NCBI GenBank assembly: GCA_963921935.1
Contig: OY998179.1
Coordinates: 22,007,114-22,071,113, forward strand
Length of the DNA stretch: 64,000 nucleotides
Origin: Galeruca laticollis
Taxonomy: Eukaryota > Arthropoda > Insecta > Coleoptera > Chrysomelidae
Reading direction: 5' to 3'
Every line of letters starts with the position of its first letter. The first letter of the stretch is position 1. This document shows positions 1-9,790 of the stretch, piece by piece. The position numbers and the translations under genes were made by a program. The notes beneath the pieces are model-generated. The model had not been told where the DNA came from and did not search any database. It saw nothing but the letters and a program-made list of their open reading frames with translations.

Positions 1-673
1 TATGATGAGGAAGATATTATCTATTTGATATGATCTTTGCATTTTAACCCGAGAGTTAACCCTCGGGGTAACTCGAGATATTTAACTCTACTTTCTAAAA
101 CCGGGCATAAGCTCTCTACAAATTGGCTATTACAGAATTAAAATATCTGTATTACTTTCCAAAATATCCAGCCTGGGAGTTTCATTGAAACACCCTGTAT
201 ATGTTTGCACATTCTTATATAAAAAAATTCAAAATTAAGCCTTGGATAACTCACCCAAACATCGAATAACCCATTCTAAAGTTATAGGGTTGACCCGACG
301 TCTCATTTACACCGGGTATATTATTGTTAACGTTTTCATTTTGAAATTTTTCGTACAACAATTACTATAGCATGTAGTTTATGTTTTGAAAACAATGTGA
401 AATACAAGATTCTAATTTGCTATTCTTCTATTAAATCATGGTCAAATATTAATTTGTAACCGGCACCTTCACCAATTCTTGAAATCGTCACTAATCCGTT
501 AGAATGTTAGGAGTGAGATTCTTAGTTGATTATTTATGCAGTTGTAGCCAAGTAAACCATTCATATTATAGAACTAGTTTCATATTTCGATTTCTTGTAT
601 TTCATGAACAGTAATTTAGCAGCACCGATTCTTTTTAACTGGAAACCGTAATGTTTAGAAAATATCAGATATA
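1..673. other. No gene recognised; AT-rich flank
   Basis: No open reading frame here resembles a protein I know. A CACCCTGTATA string near 191-201 resembles a string I associate with insect dispersed repeats, but there is no partner copy in the window to define an element. The last bases before 674 are the target site of the hAT insertion that follows. Confidence 0.5.
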
Positions 674-988
674 GATTTGTGTAGTGATTCGCACGAGACT
701 CTCGTTTTCGAGAGTCTCGCATGGTCTCGTCTCGTTTTTGAGACGAGACTCGAGACGATACTCGGACCAGACGAGACGAGACTTTTGTTTATAAGCATAA
801 CAGCAAGAATTGCTTTTAAAAGCCTCTGCTGGCGTTATCGGTTGACGGTAATCTTTCTGAAGCGCGCCGCCGCCGTCTTTGAATCCTGTCTGTATCTGTA
901 TCTGTAAAGGTTTGAAGGGTGGGTGGCCCCACAGCACTTAGGCCACAATTGGCCCATTGTGCATCCTTCTGAGGTTCAAAACTTCCTT

Positions 989-2681
989 CTAGCTCGTCAT
1001 CCAGCCTACTTCCTTGAAGTAGGCGATAACGTCGCCTGAATTGAGTTCCCTCATATTGGCGTATGTTAGCCTGTGCTCGCCGAAAACTTGAAACCTAAAT
1101 TGAGAGAGTGTCTGATATTCGCAAAGAATGTGCTCGACAGTCTCATCTTCTTGTTCACATCCTCTACAAAGTGGGGTGTTAGATAGCCCCAGTCTGTGAA
1201 GGTGTTTTCGTAGGTGGCAGTGACCAGTCAGAATTCCCGTGGTTGTTCGTAGGTTCCGCCTGTTCATAGTCACGTATTTTTTGGCTACTTTGCTATCCGG
1301 ATACTGTAGCAGTTCCTTGGCAAGCCTGACGCTTTCTGCGTCGTCCCATCTACCCTTAAACTTATTAAGGGAGTGTTCCTTTAATAGGTCGGCCGTTGCT
1401 GACGCCGATGGACCAATGAAAGTGCCAGGTCCCAAGAGTTTTTGGGAGGCTGCCTTCCTGGCTAGCGAGTCTGCAATACGGTTTCCTTTCGAATTCTCAT
1501 GTCCGTAAGGATGTATATATTATTACCTGTGGTTTTCCTCTTGGTAATCTCTTTAGCAGCGATGAGATAGCAGTGAGCTCTGTTTGAGCAACACCTGCAT
1601 TGCAGCCCATTGCCCATTTTATGTTTAGATTCAGGGATCTGGAAAAAATACCACATCCTGAGCCCACATTGGATTTAGACCCGTCTGTGAAGATGCGGAT
1701 TGCGCCTTCTTCCAATAGGTCTTGTGAGTTGTTTTTAGAGATTACCTTGTAGGGCCTGTTGAAGGCATATCGCGGTGGAATCGAGTCCGTATTGGCCTGC
1801 AGCAGTGGGATCTCCCTGAGGGCCTCATACGACAAGTTACGTCTCAGTTTACCGGATCCTACATCAGGTTGTATACCAGTAGAGCGCAAACGTGCCATGG
1901 TCATCAAAACAACCTCCTTGATGTATATGTCAAGGGGAGTGAGACCGAGGATTACCTCCATAGCTCTTGTTGGTGTGGTTCTCATGCCTCCTGTTGTGTT
2001 GAGGCATGCTGTTCTTTGGATTTGGTCCAGTTTACGGATGACTGTCAGCTGGTTTGCCTTAGCTCCCCAGGCAATCGCACCGTACGTTAGCATAGGTCTG
2101 ATGATGGCAGTGTAGATCCAGGCAGCAACCTTAGGAGACATTCCCCAGGTGCGGCCGATGGTTCTACGACACTGCTCATAAGAAATATATGCTTTTTTAA
2201 CTCTGTTTTCTAAGTGGGAGTTCCACGTTAACTTATTGTCAAAGGTGACCCCTAAATATTTCACCTCTGAAGAGAAATTAAGTTTGGTATCTAGGAGCTT
2301 TGGGGTTTGATGTTTTGCAAGCTTCCTTTTATTCGTGAAGAGGACCATCTCAGTCTTTTTTGGATTTATTGACAGCGAATGGTCTCTGCACCATTGTTCT
2401 ATGATATTGAGGGCTTCCTGCATTAAAGTGCAGAGTGTCTTCTCGAATCTTCCTGTTAGCAGAATCACTAGGTCATCTGCGTATGCTATTGTGTAGAAGT
2501 TGTTATCATTGAGGTGGCTGACCAAGGAGTCTAAGACCATGTTCCATAGTAGTGGTGAGAGCACCCCTCCCTGTGGACAACCTTTTACAACCAAGCCTCT
2601 GATGGTTACATCATCTACACTGATTTTGATTGCTCTATTCCTATTCCGACAGCCAAAAACTTTGCGATATGTACGTGTCAT
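989..2681 (-). pseudogene. Non-LTR retrotransposon RT/RNase H, 5'-truncated
   Basis: The 394-residue frame at 2681-1497 begins inside the reverse transcriptase. It shows the CPQGGVLSPLLWN motif, then AYADDLVIL, then the thumb with YLGVTFDNKLTW, and ends in an RNase H start (IRIFTDGSK). A second frame, 1435-989, carries the RNase H end and the CRGCEQEDETVEHILCEY zinc knuckle typical of the C terminus of I/R1-like elements. The frames are separated by a frameshift near 1497-1435. The endonuclease and RT fingers are missing, so the copy is 5'-truncated at about 2690. The element's 3' end is near 885-905, where the - strand has a short TACAGA-type repeat. It sits inside the hAT element and is younger than it. 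Confidence 0.88.
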
Positions 2682-2830
2682 ATCCTATTGTGATCGCATA
2701 AATATAGATCATTATTGAAAATAAAAGTTTAAATTTCTTCACAGTTTAGTTATTCGTTGTTCATTGTGGATAGTGGTAGTTGTTTTTGATTGATTTTTGA
2801 GGGTGCGGAATTGTGCCAAGTTAATTCAAA

Positions 2831-3277
2831 ATGAGCTGATTGAAGAGGAAAAGGAGCGAACTTTTGACTTTAGATGAATCAAATTCCGGTGATTTTTCTA
2901 GTGTAACTTAGGATATTTACATACCAGACAATGTTAGTTTGAATGATAATGTGACTGAAAGTGAATTGTCGTCTTCATTAAATAGCTGTCGCTCTTCGTC
3001 TCGCATGCAGATACAAAACGACTCTCACAAAAGCAAATTCGATACTTATTTCAACATTGAATTGAAAGGGACAAATCGAGATAAAATAGCCAGGTGCAGA
3101 ATATGTTTAAATTCGAAGGAAATTAAAATGTCACGGGGAAATACTACTGGATTAAGAAAACACCTACGCAGTAAACATCTAAAAGCATGTTTCGAAATAT
3201 ATCCAAATGAACAAAATCAACTGGCAGGAGCAAGTACTTCCAGGCTCACTGTTCCCGAAATGTTTTTTCTAACTTAA
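2831..3277 (+). pseudogene. hAT transposase N-terminus with BED zinc finger
   Basis: An ATG at 2831 is in frame with the open stretch that starts at 2939. Two in-frame stops (TGA at 2837 and a TAG shortly before 2915) break the N terminus. The protein then shows a BED-type finger: FDTYFNIELK, CRICLNSKEI, and HLRSKHLKACFE, which supply the Cys-Cys and His-His pairs. BED fingers bind the element's own ends in many hAT transposases. The frame ends at 3277, well before the catalytic core. The gene is degraded and cannot give a working transposase. Confidence 0.85.
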
Positions 3278-3886
3278 TAATTTAATTATTTTTACGCTGT
3301 ATACCATCGTTGAACCACATTTTTATTTATGGCATATTTTTGTTTTTATTAGTGAAATCTATAACTTTTTCAAAAGGATGACGGCATCTACCGTTATCAA
3401 AAATCTGCAACTTTTACAAGTTTAACAAGCCACTGCTTTCTAATACCTATCAATTTCGTTTGATACGCCGACACCTCATTTAAATGATGATTTATAACTT
3501 TACTGCTAAATATTTTGCATTTTGCCGCACGTCAATATGTCCACGTGGATCGCGGAGCTTCCTTTGAATTTATACGATTTGTTGCAATAGTTGATAATGA
3601 ATAAACTATATTCAAGAAATATTAAAATACAGCGTGGATCAAATTGGGCTTACATGTATTGTTATTTATTTTAAAACTATAAGAGATAGATAATGTGAGA
3701 ATCGGCTATACGGTACAATCTTTTCTAAATTTTAGCCATTCAGATTTTGATATTGAGTGTGCTCAAAATAGATTGATATATTGCGAGCTCGGAAAGTGTA
3801 ATGTAAGAGATAGGAGAACGAGTAAATGGAAGAATATTTATACAATTTAGTTAGTAATAAAAGATTAAAGCGTTTGATATGGCAAC

Positions 3887-4382
3887 ATGGGGCCAAGAAT
3901 TAAAAGATACTTCGATTCAGAAATTTCAAGATATATACAAAGCCTATTTAATCAATCACAAGATTCAGAAGAACAATGTACGAAAAAACCGGCGGCGAGG
4001 GAACGAGAAGATCCTGGACCGGAAAAGTCAGACTTTTTAATTGATTTTGATGTTTTGTATGCAGTAAACCCTACGCATGCAGAAGGTGAATGGATGCAGG
4101 AGCTTCAAAAATATTATTCTATGCCTCGATGTAATAAAGAAACAGATATACTACAATGTACAATGGTGGAAAATTCATGCTTCTGAATTTCCTATTCTAA
4201 GTTTAATAGTACGAGATCTCTTAAACATACCGGCTACTTCAGTCCCGGCGGAAAGATTATTCTCACGTGCTGCATTAATTATAAGAAAACATCGAAATGG
4301 CCTCAACAATGAATCTGTACGATGTTTGTTATGTCTAAACGACTGGGTGAAAAACAAAAACATTTGCAACGGAGAGGTCTAA
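3887..4382 (+). pseudogene. hAT transposase C-terminal dimerisation region
   Basis: Two overlapping frames encode one C terminus. The first covers KRYFDSEISRYIQSL to DILQ; the second continues with WWKIHASEFPILS, then VPAERLFSRAALIIRKHR and LLCLNDW, the usual hAT dimerisation signature. The break between them is a 7-bp tandem duplication, TACAATG at 4152-4158 repeated at 4159-4165, which shifts the frame. This lesion is small and looks recent relative to the deletion of the catalytic core. Confidence 0.88.
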
Positions 4383-4725
4383 GGGCTGTTTTCACCTTTG
4401 ATTTTTTCAGTTGTTTCATTTATAAAATAATCTTATGTTTTTATTTTCTTGTTGTATTACTCTCAAATATATGTTATTTTTCATTAATTGTAATTTTCTC
4501 TTCCGACTCTAATATTATAGCAAGTATTTCAGTATTTCTTATTGCACTGAAACAATAAGATTATGAATGATGAGATTTCGATACTTTTACGAGATTCTTG
4601 TACGAGAAACGAGCCGAGACGAGACTGGAGACTGCGAGACGAGACTTATCATTGCATCAGCGAGACGAGACAAGACTTTGTGAAAATCTCGTCTCGTTGG
4701 TCTCGTGCGAATCACTAGATTTGTG

Positions 4726-5261
4726 AAAACCCACATTATACACTGACCGGCAAAAAAGCTACTAGAAAGATCTGAATATGATGTACACACTAGATATTAA
4801 TTGAATGAAAGAAACAACGAGTTCTGAGTGTGTAATTTAATTTTAAAATCCAGCTAAGCGCTTTCTGCCAATAGGTCAACATTATTATTATTATTTGACG
4901 ACAGCCGAAAGCTGTTAGCAGGATTTCAAAGCTACCAGGGAGCGTATGTTTGAGTTTCCATGAAAAATTTCGAAGGTGATATTTTTATCACCAAAAATTC
5001 GTATGCGATATTCTTTTCGTTCCATACCCTATTCCCGAACCGAATGGATAAAGAGTTGGTCGGTTTCGAGGGATATGAAGGGAGGAATTCAACCAATAGA
5101 TGAAAGGTATATAAATCACATGACTTGGCTCGTCACGTTGTCAACTGTTATATTTTTTCTTGTGCTGAGTATTTATATTTCTCATTGTGTGATTTTTGAA
5201 TATAATTTCTTGGTATTTAACATGTGTGATTAATTTAATTATTTTTATATCTTTTTGATAC
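4726..5261. other. Non-coding; possible left end of Harbinger element
   Basis: There is no convincing coding frame. Because the piggyBac at 5262-12070 split the DNA directly before the MYB-like Harbinger gene, this stretch should be the 5' flank or promoter of that gene. A weak inverted match exists between about 4938-4965 and 19935-19962 (shared core TATGTTT-AGTT), a candidate for decayed Harbinger ends, but I see no matching 3-bp duplication. Confidence 0.35.
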
Positions 5262-5516
5262 TTAACCCGGCATTAGTCGCTATGCATTAAATCCCATCAT
5301 TAGTCGCGCGTGAGAGTTTCTCTCATGTACAAAATTTTATGAAATAAAATGGATTTCTTTTGAAAAATATAAGTTATATTTGTAAATTGCACAGTCAATA
5401 TTATTATAAACTAACTGTCTCGACCCTTACTTCGTGGAATATGCTCTTATTAGTGTTTTTAAATGAAACTCACGGTCTCTAGTTAATTCCACAATATAAT
5501 AAAAGTTATTGAAAAT

Positions 5517-5572
5517 TCTAAAAAATTGACAATTGTTTCGATAAATCAATATCATCGTCAGAATGACAGAAG
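5517..5572 (-). ncRNA. Hammerhead-ribozyme-like core in Penelope 3' region (left arm)
   Basis: On the - strand a CTGACGA string (5555-5561) is followed by a short spacer, then GAAA (5536-5539) and a GTC (5528-5530). The order CUGANGA, spacer, GAAAC, short loop, GUC matches the conserved core of a type I hammerhead with a minimal stem III, as reported for Penelope-like elements. Stem II pairing is poor by eye, so self-cleavage is doubtful. Confidence 0.4.
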
Positions 5573-5822
5573 TTACATTTCATTTTATGCCTACCTGATG
5601 TTTAGTAGTTATTTTTGGCTGGACCAAGAAGTAACCTAACTTGTGATTGGCGTAATATATGTTTATAGAAAAAAGAAGAAGATGTGATATTACAAATATT
5701 GAAGCTTAGAAAATATTAGCCCCATGGTGATATCCTGGATATCATTTTTCCAATTAAGATCAGTATAACTGTGCAATGATATAGAAAACCAGGAAAACTA
5801 TATCTGCTGATCTTTACAATTA

Positions 5823-7680
5823 TCACTTAAGAAGACAGTTTATTAGTGGAGAACTCCCTAGATTTGACTGTTCATTGACAACTTCATATTGTGGGTTTCT
5901 TAAATGTCTTCTAATTTCCAGGTCTTCAAGGAAATCCAGTTCTTGTTTCTTTTCACAAATATGCAGCACTTCTAGTTCTGTCTTAGGTGTCAATGAATGA
6001 TTGGTGTCAAGTAGATGTTTTGCGTAGTGGAATTTATCTGGTTGTTTTAATCTGTATGCTCGTAAGTGCTCACTGTATCGTATTTCAAAATTACTAAGGG
6101 TCTGACCCAAATAGACATCATTACATTCTGGACATTTGAGTTTATTTTTACCTGACTTCTTTAATAGTGGTATTTTTGTTTTTACATTCAACAATTTTGT
6201 ACTAACGTTACTTTCTGCTTTAAAAGAAATTGTTGTATTCGTTGCTGAAGATATTATCTTTGAAATATTATTAGAAATATTTCCTGCATATGTGATGGTT
6301 TTATAAGTTTTAATTTCATCAGCTTGTTTAGGATATATTAGTTGTAATGCCACTTTTTCTTCTTTGTTACTAATTAGCTTATTTATCATATCTAATGGAT
6401 AACCGTTAGATGTTGCTATTTGTCTAATTGTTTTTATCTCTCTATCAAAATTACATTTGTTCATAGGAACTGAAAAAGCTCTATGTATCATTGAATTATA
6501 TGCCGCTAGTCTGAGTGACATAGGGTGATTGGAATTCAATGGCATTGTCACATCAGTCTGTGTTGGTTTTCGGTAAATTGAATAATCAAGTACATTATTA
6601 ACTCTTTGAATTTATAAATCAAGAAAATTGATTGAGCTATTTTCTTCAATTTCTAATGTAAATTTAATTTTCGGGTGTAAATTATTGATGTGGTTGAAAA
6701 ATACATCTAATTGTCGTTCACTACCCATAAAACAAGCTAATATGTCATCTACATAGCTATATCAAAATAAAATATTTTTCGAAATATTACTTTCAAAGAT
6801 CTTTCTTTCTAAATTGTCCATAAAAATGTTTGCTAAAATAGGTGATATAGGGCTTCCCATTGGTAAACCTTCATTTTGAATATATATCTTATTATCAAAA
6901 GTGAAATAATTCTGATTAATGCATACATCAAACAAATTAAGTATATCTGATATTATTCCTGGATTAATATTTTTATCTTCTAGTAATTTTCTTACAAGTA
7001 TTAGACATTCTTTAGGAGGAATTTTAGTAAGTATATTAGTTACAACGAACGAAATGAGTTTATAGTTATCTTGCAAGTGGATTGCTTTCAACTTTTTTAT
7101 TAGTTCTATTGAATTTCTAATTGAGTACTGAGATTCATATCCGTAAGTATTGAGTATATTGTTAAGCCTCTTTGCCAATATATTATTAGGAGCATTAACA
7201 TAAGAGACTACAGGTCTACTTTGTTTCGTTATTTTCTGTAATTTAACTGTTCCATATAATTGTGGACAATGAGGATTCTTATGTATGATAGACCTCTTTT
7301 GGTAATCATTTAAAAGATAATTTGAATTATTAACAATATTCCTTACATTATTAGAAAACTTTTTTGTTGGGTCTGCTTTAAGAACTTTTACAACGCTGGA
7401 TTCTATAAAGTTATATACTTTGGAATTGTAATTTTCAGTCGTCAAAATGACAGTTGTGTTCCCCTCATCAGATTTTGTAACTGTTAGGTTATTATCCTCT
7501 ATCTTCTTTTTTATTGTATTTAAAACAGTAATGTAATTTTTTGTTTGACGTTTAACTTTTGAAGGTTCAATTTTTTTGATTAAATTGGCAATTTTTAATT
7601 TCTTATAAAGAAAATTATTTGAATTAGATTTTAAAGCTATTTCTGACTCTGTAGCTATAATTTGTTCAATATTATTCGTA
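5823..7680 (-). pseudogene. Penelope-like RT and GIY-YIG endonuclease (left arm)
   Basis: Reading leftward from about 7680 the frame gives PPKFTNNIEQI, then SDEGNTTVILTT (the conserved early Penelope motif), PQLYGTVKL, and the RT block GLPMGSPISPILANIF. It then meets a stop at about 6762, where the codon aligned with a Trp of the right arm is TGA. Downstream are YVDDILACF, another stop in NFLDL, and the long frame 6551-5823 with the GIY-YIG endonuclease (LKCPECNDVYLGQTLSNFEIR, then EHLRAYRLKQPDKFHYAKHL). RT motif A reads SFVVTNILTKIPP where an Asp is expected at the second position. The copy lacks the N terminus before PPKF. Confidence 0.9.
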
Positions 7681-7692
7681 AATTTTGGTGGT

Positions 7693-9388
7693 ATACAATA
7701 AAAAAGAAGATAGAGGATAATAACCTAACAGATACAAAATCTGATGAGGGGAACACAACTGTCATTTTGACGACTGAAAATTACAATTCCAAAGTATATA
7801 ACTTTATAGAATCCAGCGATGTAAAAGTTCTTAAAGCAGACCCAACAAAAAAGTTTTCTAATAATGTAAGGCATATTGTTAATAATTCAAATTATCTTTT
7901 AAATGATTACGAAAAGGGTCTATCATACATAAGAATCCTCATTGTCCACAATTATATGGAAGAGTTAAATTACATAAAATAACGGAACCAATTAGACCTG
8001 TAGTCTCTTATGTTAATGCTCCTAATAATATATTGGCAAAGAAGCTCAACAATATACTCAATACTTACGGATATGAATCTCCGTACTCAATTAGAAATTC
8101 AATAGAACTAATCAAAAAGTTGAAAGCAATCCACTTGCAAGATAACTATAAACTCATTTCGTTCGTTGTAACTAATATGTTTACTAAAATTCCTCCTAAA
8201 GAATGTCTAATACTTGTAAGAAAATTATTAGAAGATAAAAATATTAATCCAGGAATAATATCAGATATACTTAATTTGTTTGATGTACGCATTAATCAGA
8301 ATTATTTCACTTTTGACAATAAGATATATATTCAAAATTAAGGTTTACCAATGGGAAGCCCTATATCACCTATTTTAGCAAACATTTTTATGGACAATTT
8401 AGAAAGAAAGATCTTTGAAAGTAATATTTCGAAAAATATTTTATTTTGGTATAGATATGTAGATGACATATTAGTTTGTTTTATGGGTAGTGAACGACAA
8501 TTGGATGTATTTTTCAACCACATCAATAATTTACACCAGAAAATTAAATTTACATTAGAAATTGAAGAAAATAGATAAATCAATTTTCTTGATTTAAAAA
8601 TTCAAAGAGTTAATAATGTACTTGATTATTCAATTTACCGAAAACCAACACAGACTGATGTGACAATTCCATTTAATTCTAACCACCCTATGTCACACAG
8701 ACTAGCAGCATATAATTCAATGATACATAGAGCTTTTTCAGTTCTTATGAACAAATGTAATTTTGATAGAGAGATTAATACAATTAGACAAATAGCAGCA
8801 TCTAACGGTTATCCATTAGATATGATAAATAAGCTAATTAGTAAAAAAGAAGAAAAAGTGGCATTACAACTAATATATCCTGGACAAGCTGATGAAATTA
8901 AAACTTATAAAACCATCACATATGCAGGAAATATTTCTAATAATATTTCAAAGATAATATCGTCAGCAACGGATACAACAATTTCTTTTAAAACAGAAAG
9001 TAACGTTAGTACAAAATTGTTAAATGTAAAAACAAAAATACCACTATTAAATAAGTCAGGTATATATAAACTCAAATGTCCAGAATGTAATGCTGTCTAT
9101 TTGGGTCAGACCCTTAGGAATTTTGAAATATGATACAGTGAGCACTTACGAGCATAAAGATTAAAACAACCAGATAAATCCCACTACGCAAAACATCTAC
9201 TTGGCACCAATCATTCATTGACACCTAAGACAGAACTAGAAGTGCTGCATATTTGTGAAAAGAAACAAGAACTGGATTTCCTTGAAGAACTGGAAATTAG
9301 AAGACATTTGAGAAACCCACAATATGAAGTTGTCAATGGACAGTTAAATCTAGCGAGTTCTCCACTAATAAACTGTCTTCTTAAGTGA
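7693..9388 (+). pseudogene. Penelope-like RT and GIY-YIG endonuclease (right arm)
   Basis: The homology to the left arm begins near 7693 (YTIKKKIEDNNLTDTKSDEG). A one-base deletion at about 7920 shifts the frame. RT motif A again reads SFVVTNMFTKIPP, with Val for the expected Asp. A TAA at 8339 interrupts just before GLPMGSPISPILANIF. YRYVDDILVCF is intact, a stop follows at 8575-8577, and then the endonuclease LKCPECNAVYLGQTLRNFEI. Two more stops fall near 9132 and 9156, and the frame ends with NCLLK at 9388. The lesions differ from those of the left arm except for the motif A change, which is shared. Confidence 0.9.
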
Positions 9389-9639
9389 TAATTGTAAAGA
9401 TCAACAGATATAGTTTTCCTGGTTTTCTATATCATTGCACAGTTATACTGATCTTAATTGGAAAAATGATATCCAGGATATCACCATAGGGCTAATAATA
9501 TCTAAGCTTCAATATTTGTAATATCACAGCTTCTTCTTTTTTCTATAAACATATATTAAGCCAATCACAAGTTAGGTTACTTCTTGGTCTAGCCAAAAAT
9601 AACTACTAAACATCAGGTAGGCATAAAATGAAATGTAAC

Positions 9640-9695
9640 TTCTGTCATTCTGACGATGATATTGATTTATCGAAACAATTGTCAATTTTTTAGAA
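9640..9695 (+). ncRNA. Hammerhead-ribozyme-like core in Penelope 3' region (right arm)
   Basis: CTGACGA lies at 9650-9656, GAAAC at 9672-9676 and GTC at 9681-9683, in the order of a hammerhead core with a two-base stem III around AATT. It is the same motif as in the left arm and in the 25.5-kb copy. The position in the 3' non-coding part agrees with known Penelope hammerheads. The helices flanking the core are short, so I call it a motif and not a proven ribozyme. Confidence 0.42.
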
Positions 9696-9790
9696 TTTTG
9701 AATATTTTTTATTATATAGTGGAATTAACTAGAGACCGTGAGTTTCATTTAAAAACACTAATATTATTATAAGTTACAGAAGAATAATGT

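Larger units (their letters stand above)
682..4717 (+). mobile_element. hAT transposon, internally deleted, with nested retroelement
   Basis: The ends are perfect 18-bp terminal inverted repeats, TAGTGATTCGCACGAGAC at 682-699 and its reverse complement at 4700-4717. They are flanked by an exact 8-bp duplication GATTTGTG (674-681 and 4718-4725), the size expected for hAT. Subterminal DNA on both sides is full of short GAGACGAGAC-type repeats. Inside are a BED zinc finger (about 2939-3277) and a hAT C-terminal dimerisation region (about 4200-4360) on the + strand. The catalytic middle of the transposase is not seen: 3278-3886 is AT-rich without coding signal, so I infer an internal deletion or replacement. 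A 5'-truncated non-LTR retrotransposon on the - strand occupies roughly 905-2690. The copy cannot encode its own transposase. Confidence 0.93.
5410..9759. mobile_element. Head-to-head inverted pair of Penelope-like elements
   Basis: Two copies of one Penelope-like element lie in inverted orientation and meet at about 7680-7693 with their 5' ends. The left copy reads leftward and the right copy rightward. The pair is flanked by one 13-bp duplication, AATATTATTATAA, at 5397-5409 and 9760-9772, inside the piggyBac 3' region. So the dimer appears to have been inserted as one event. The left copy is longer at both ends: it reaches into the PPKF motif at the 5' side and has about 47 bp more at its 3' end (AACTGTCTCGACCCTTAC near 5412). 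Arms are closely similar but carry different stops. Penelope elements are known for inverted and tandem copy arrangements. Confidence 0.9.
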
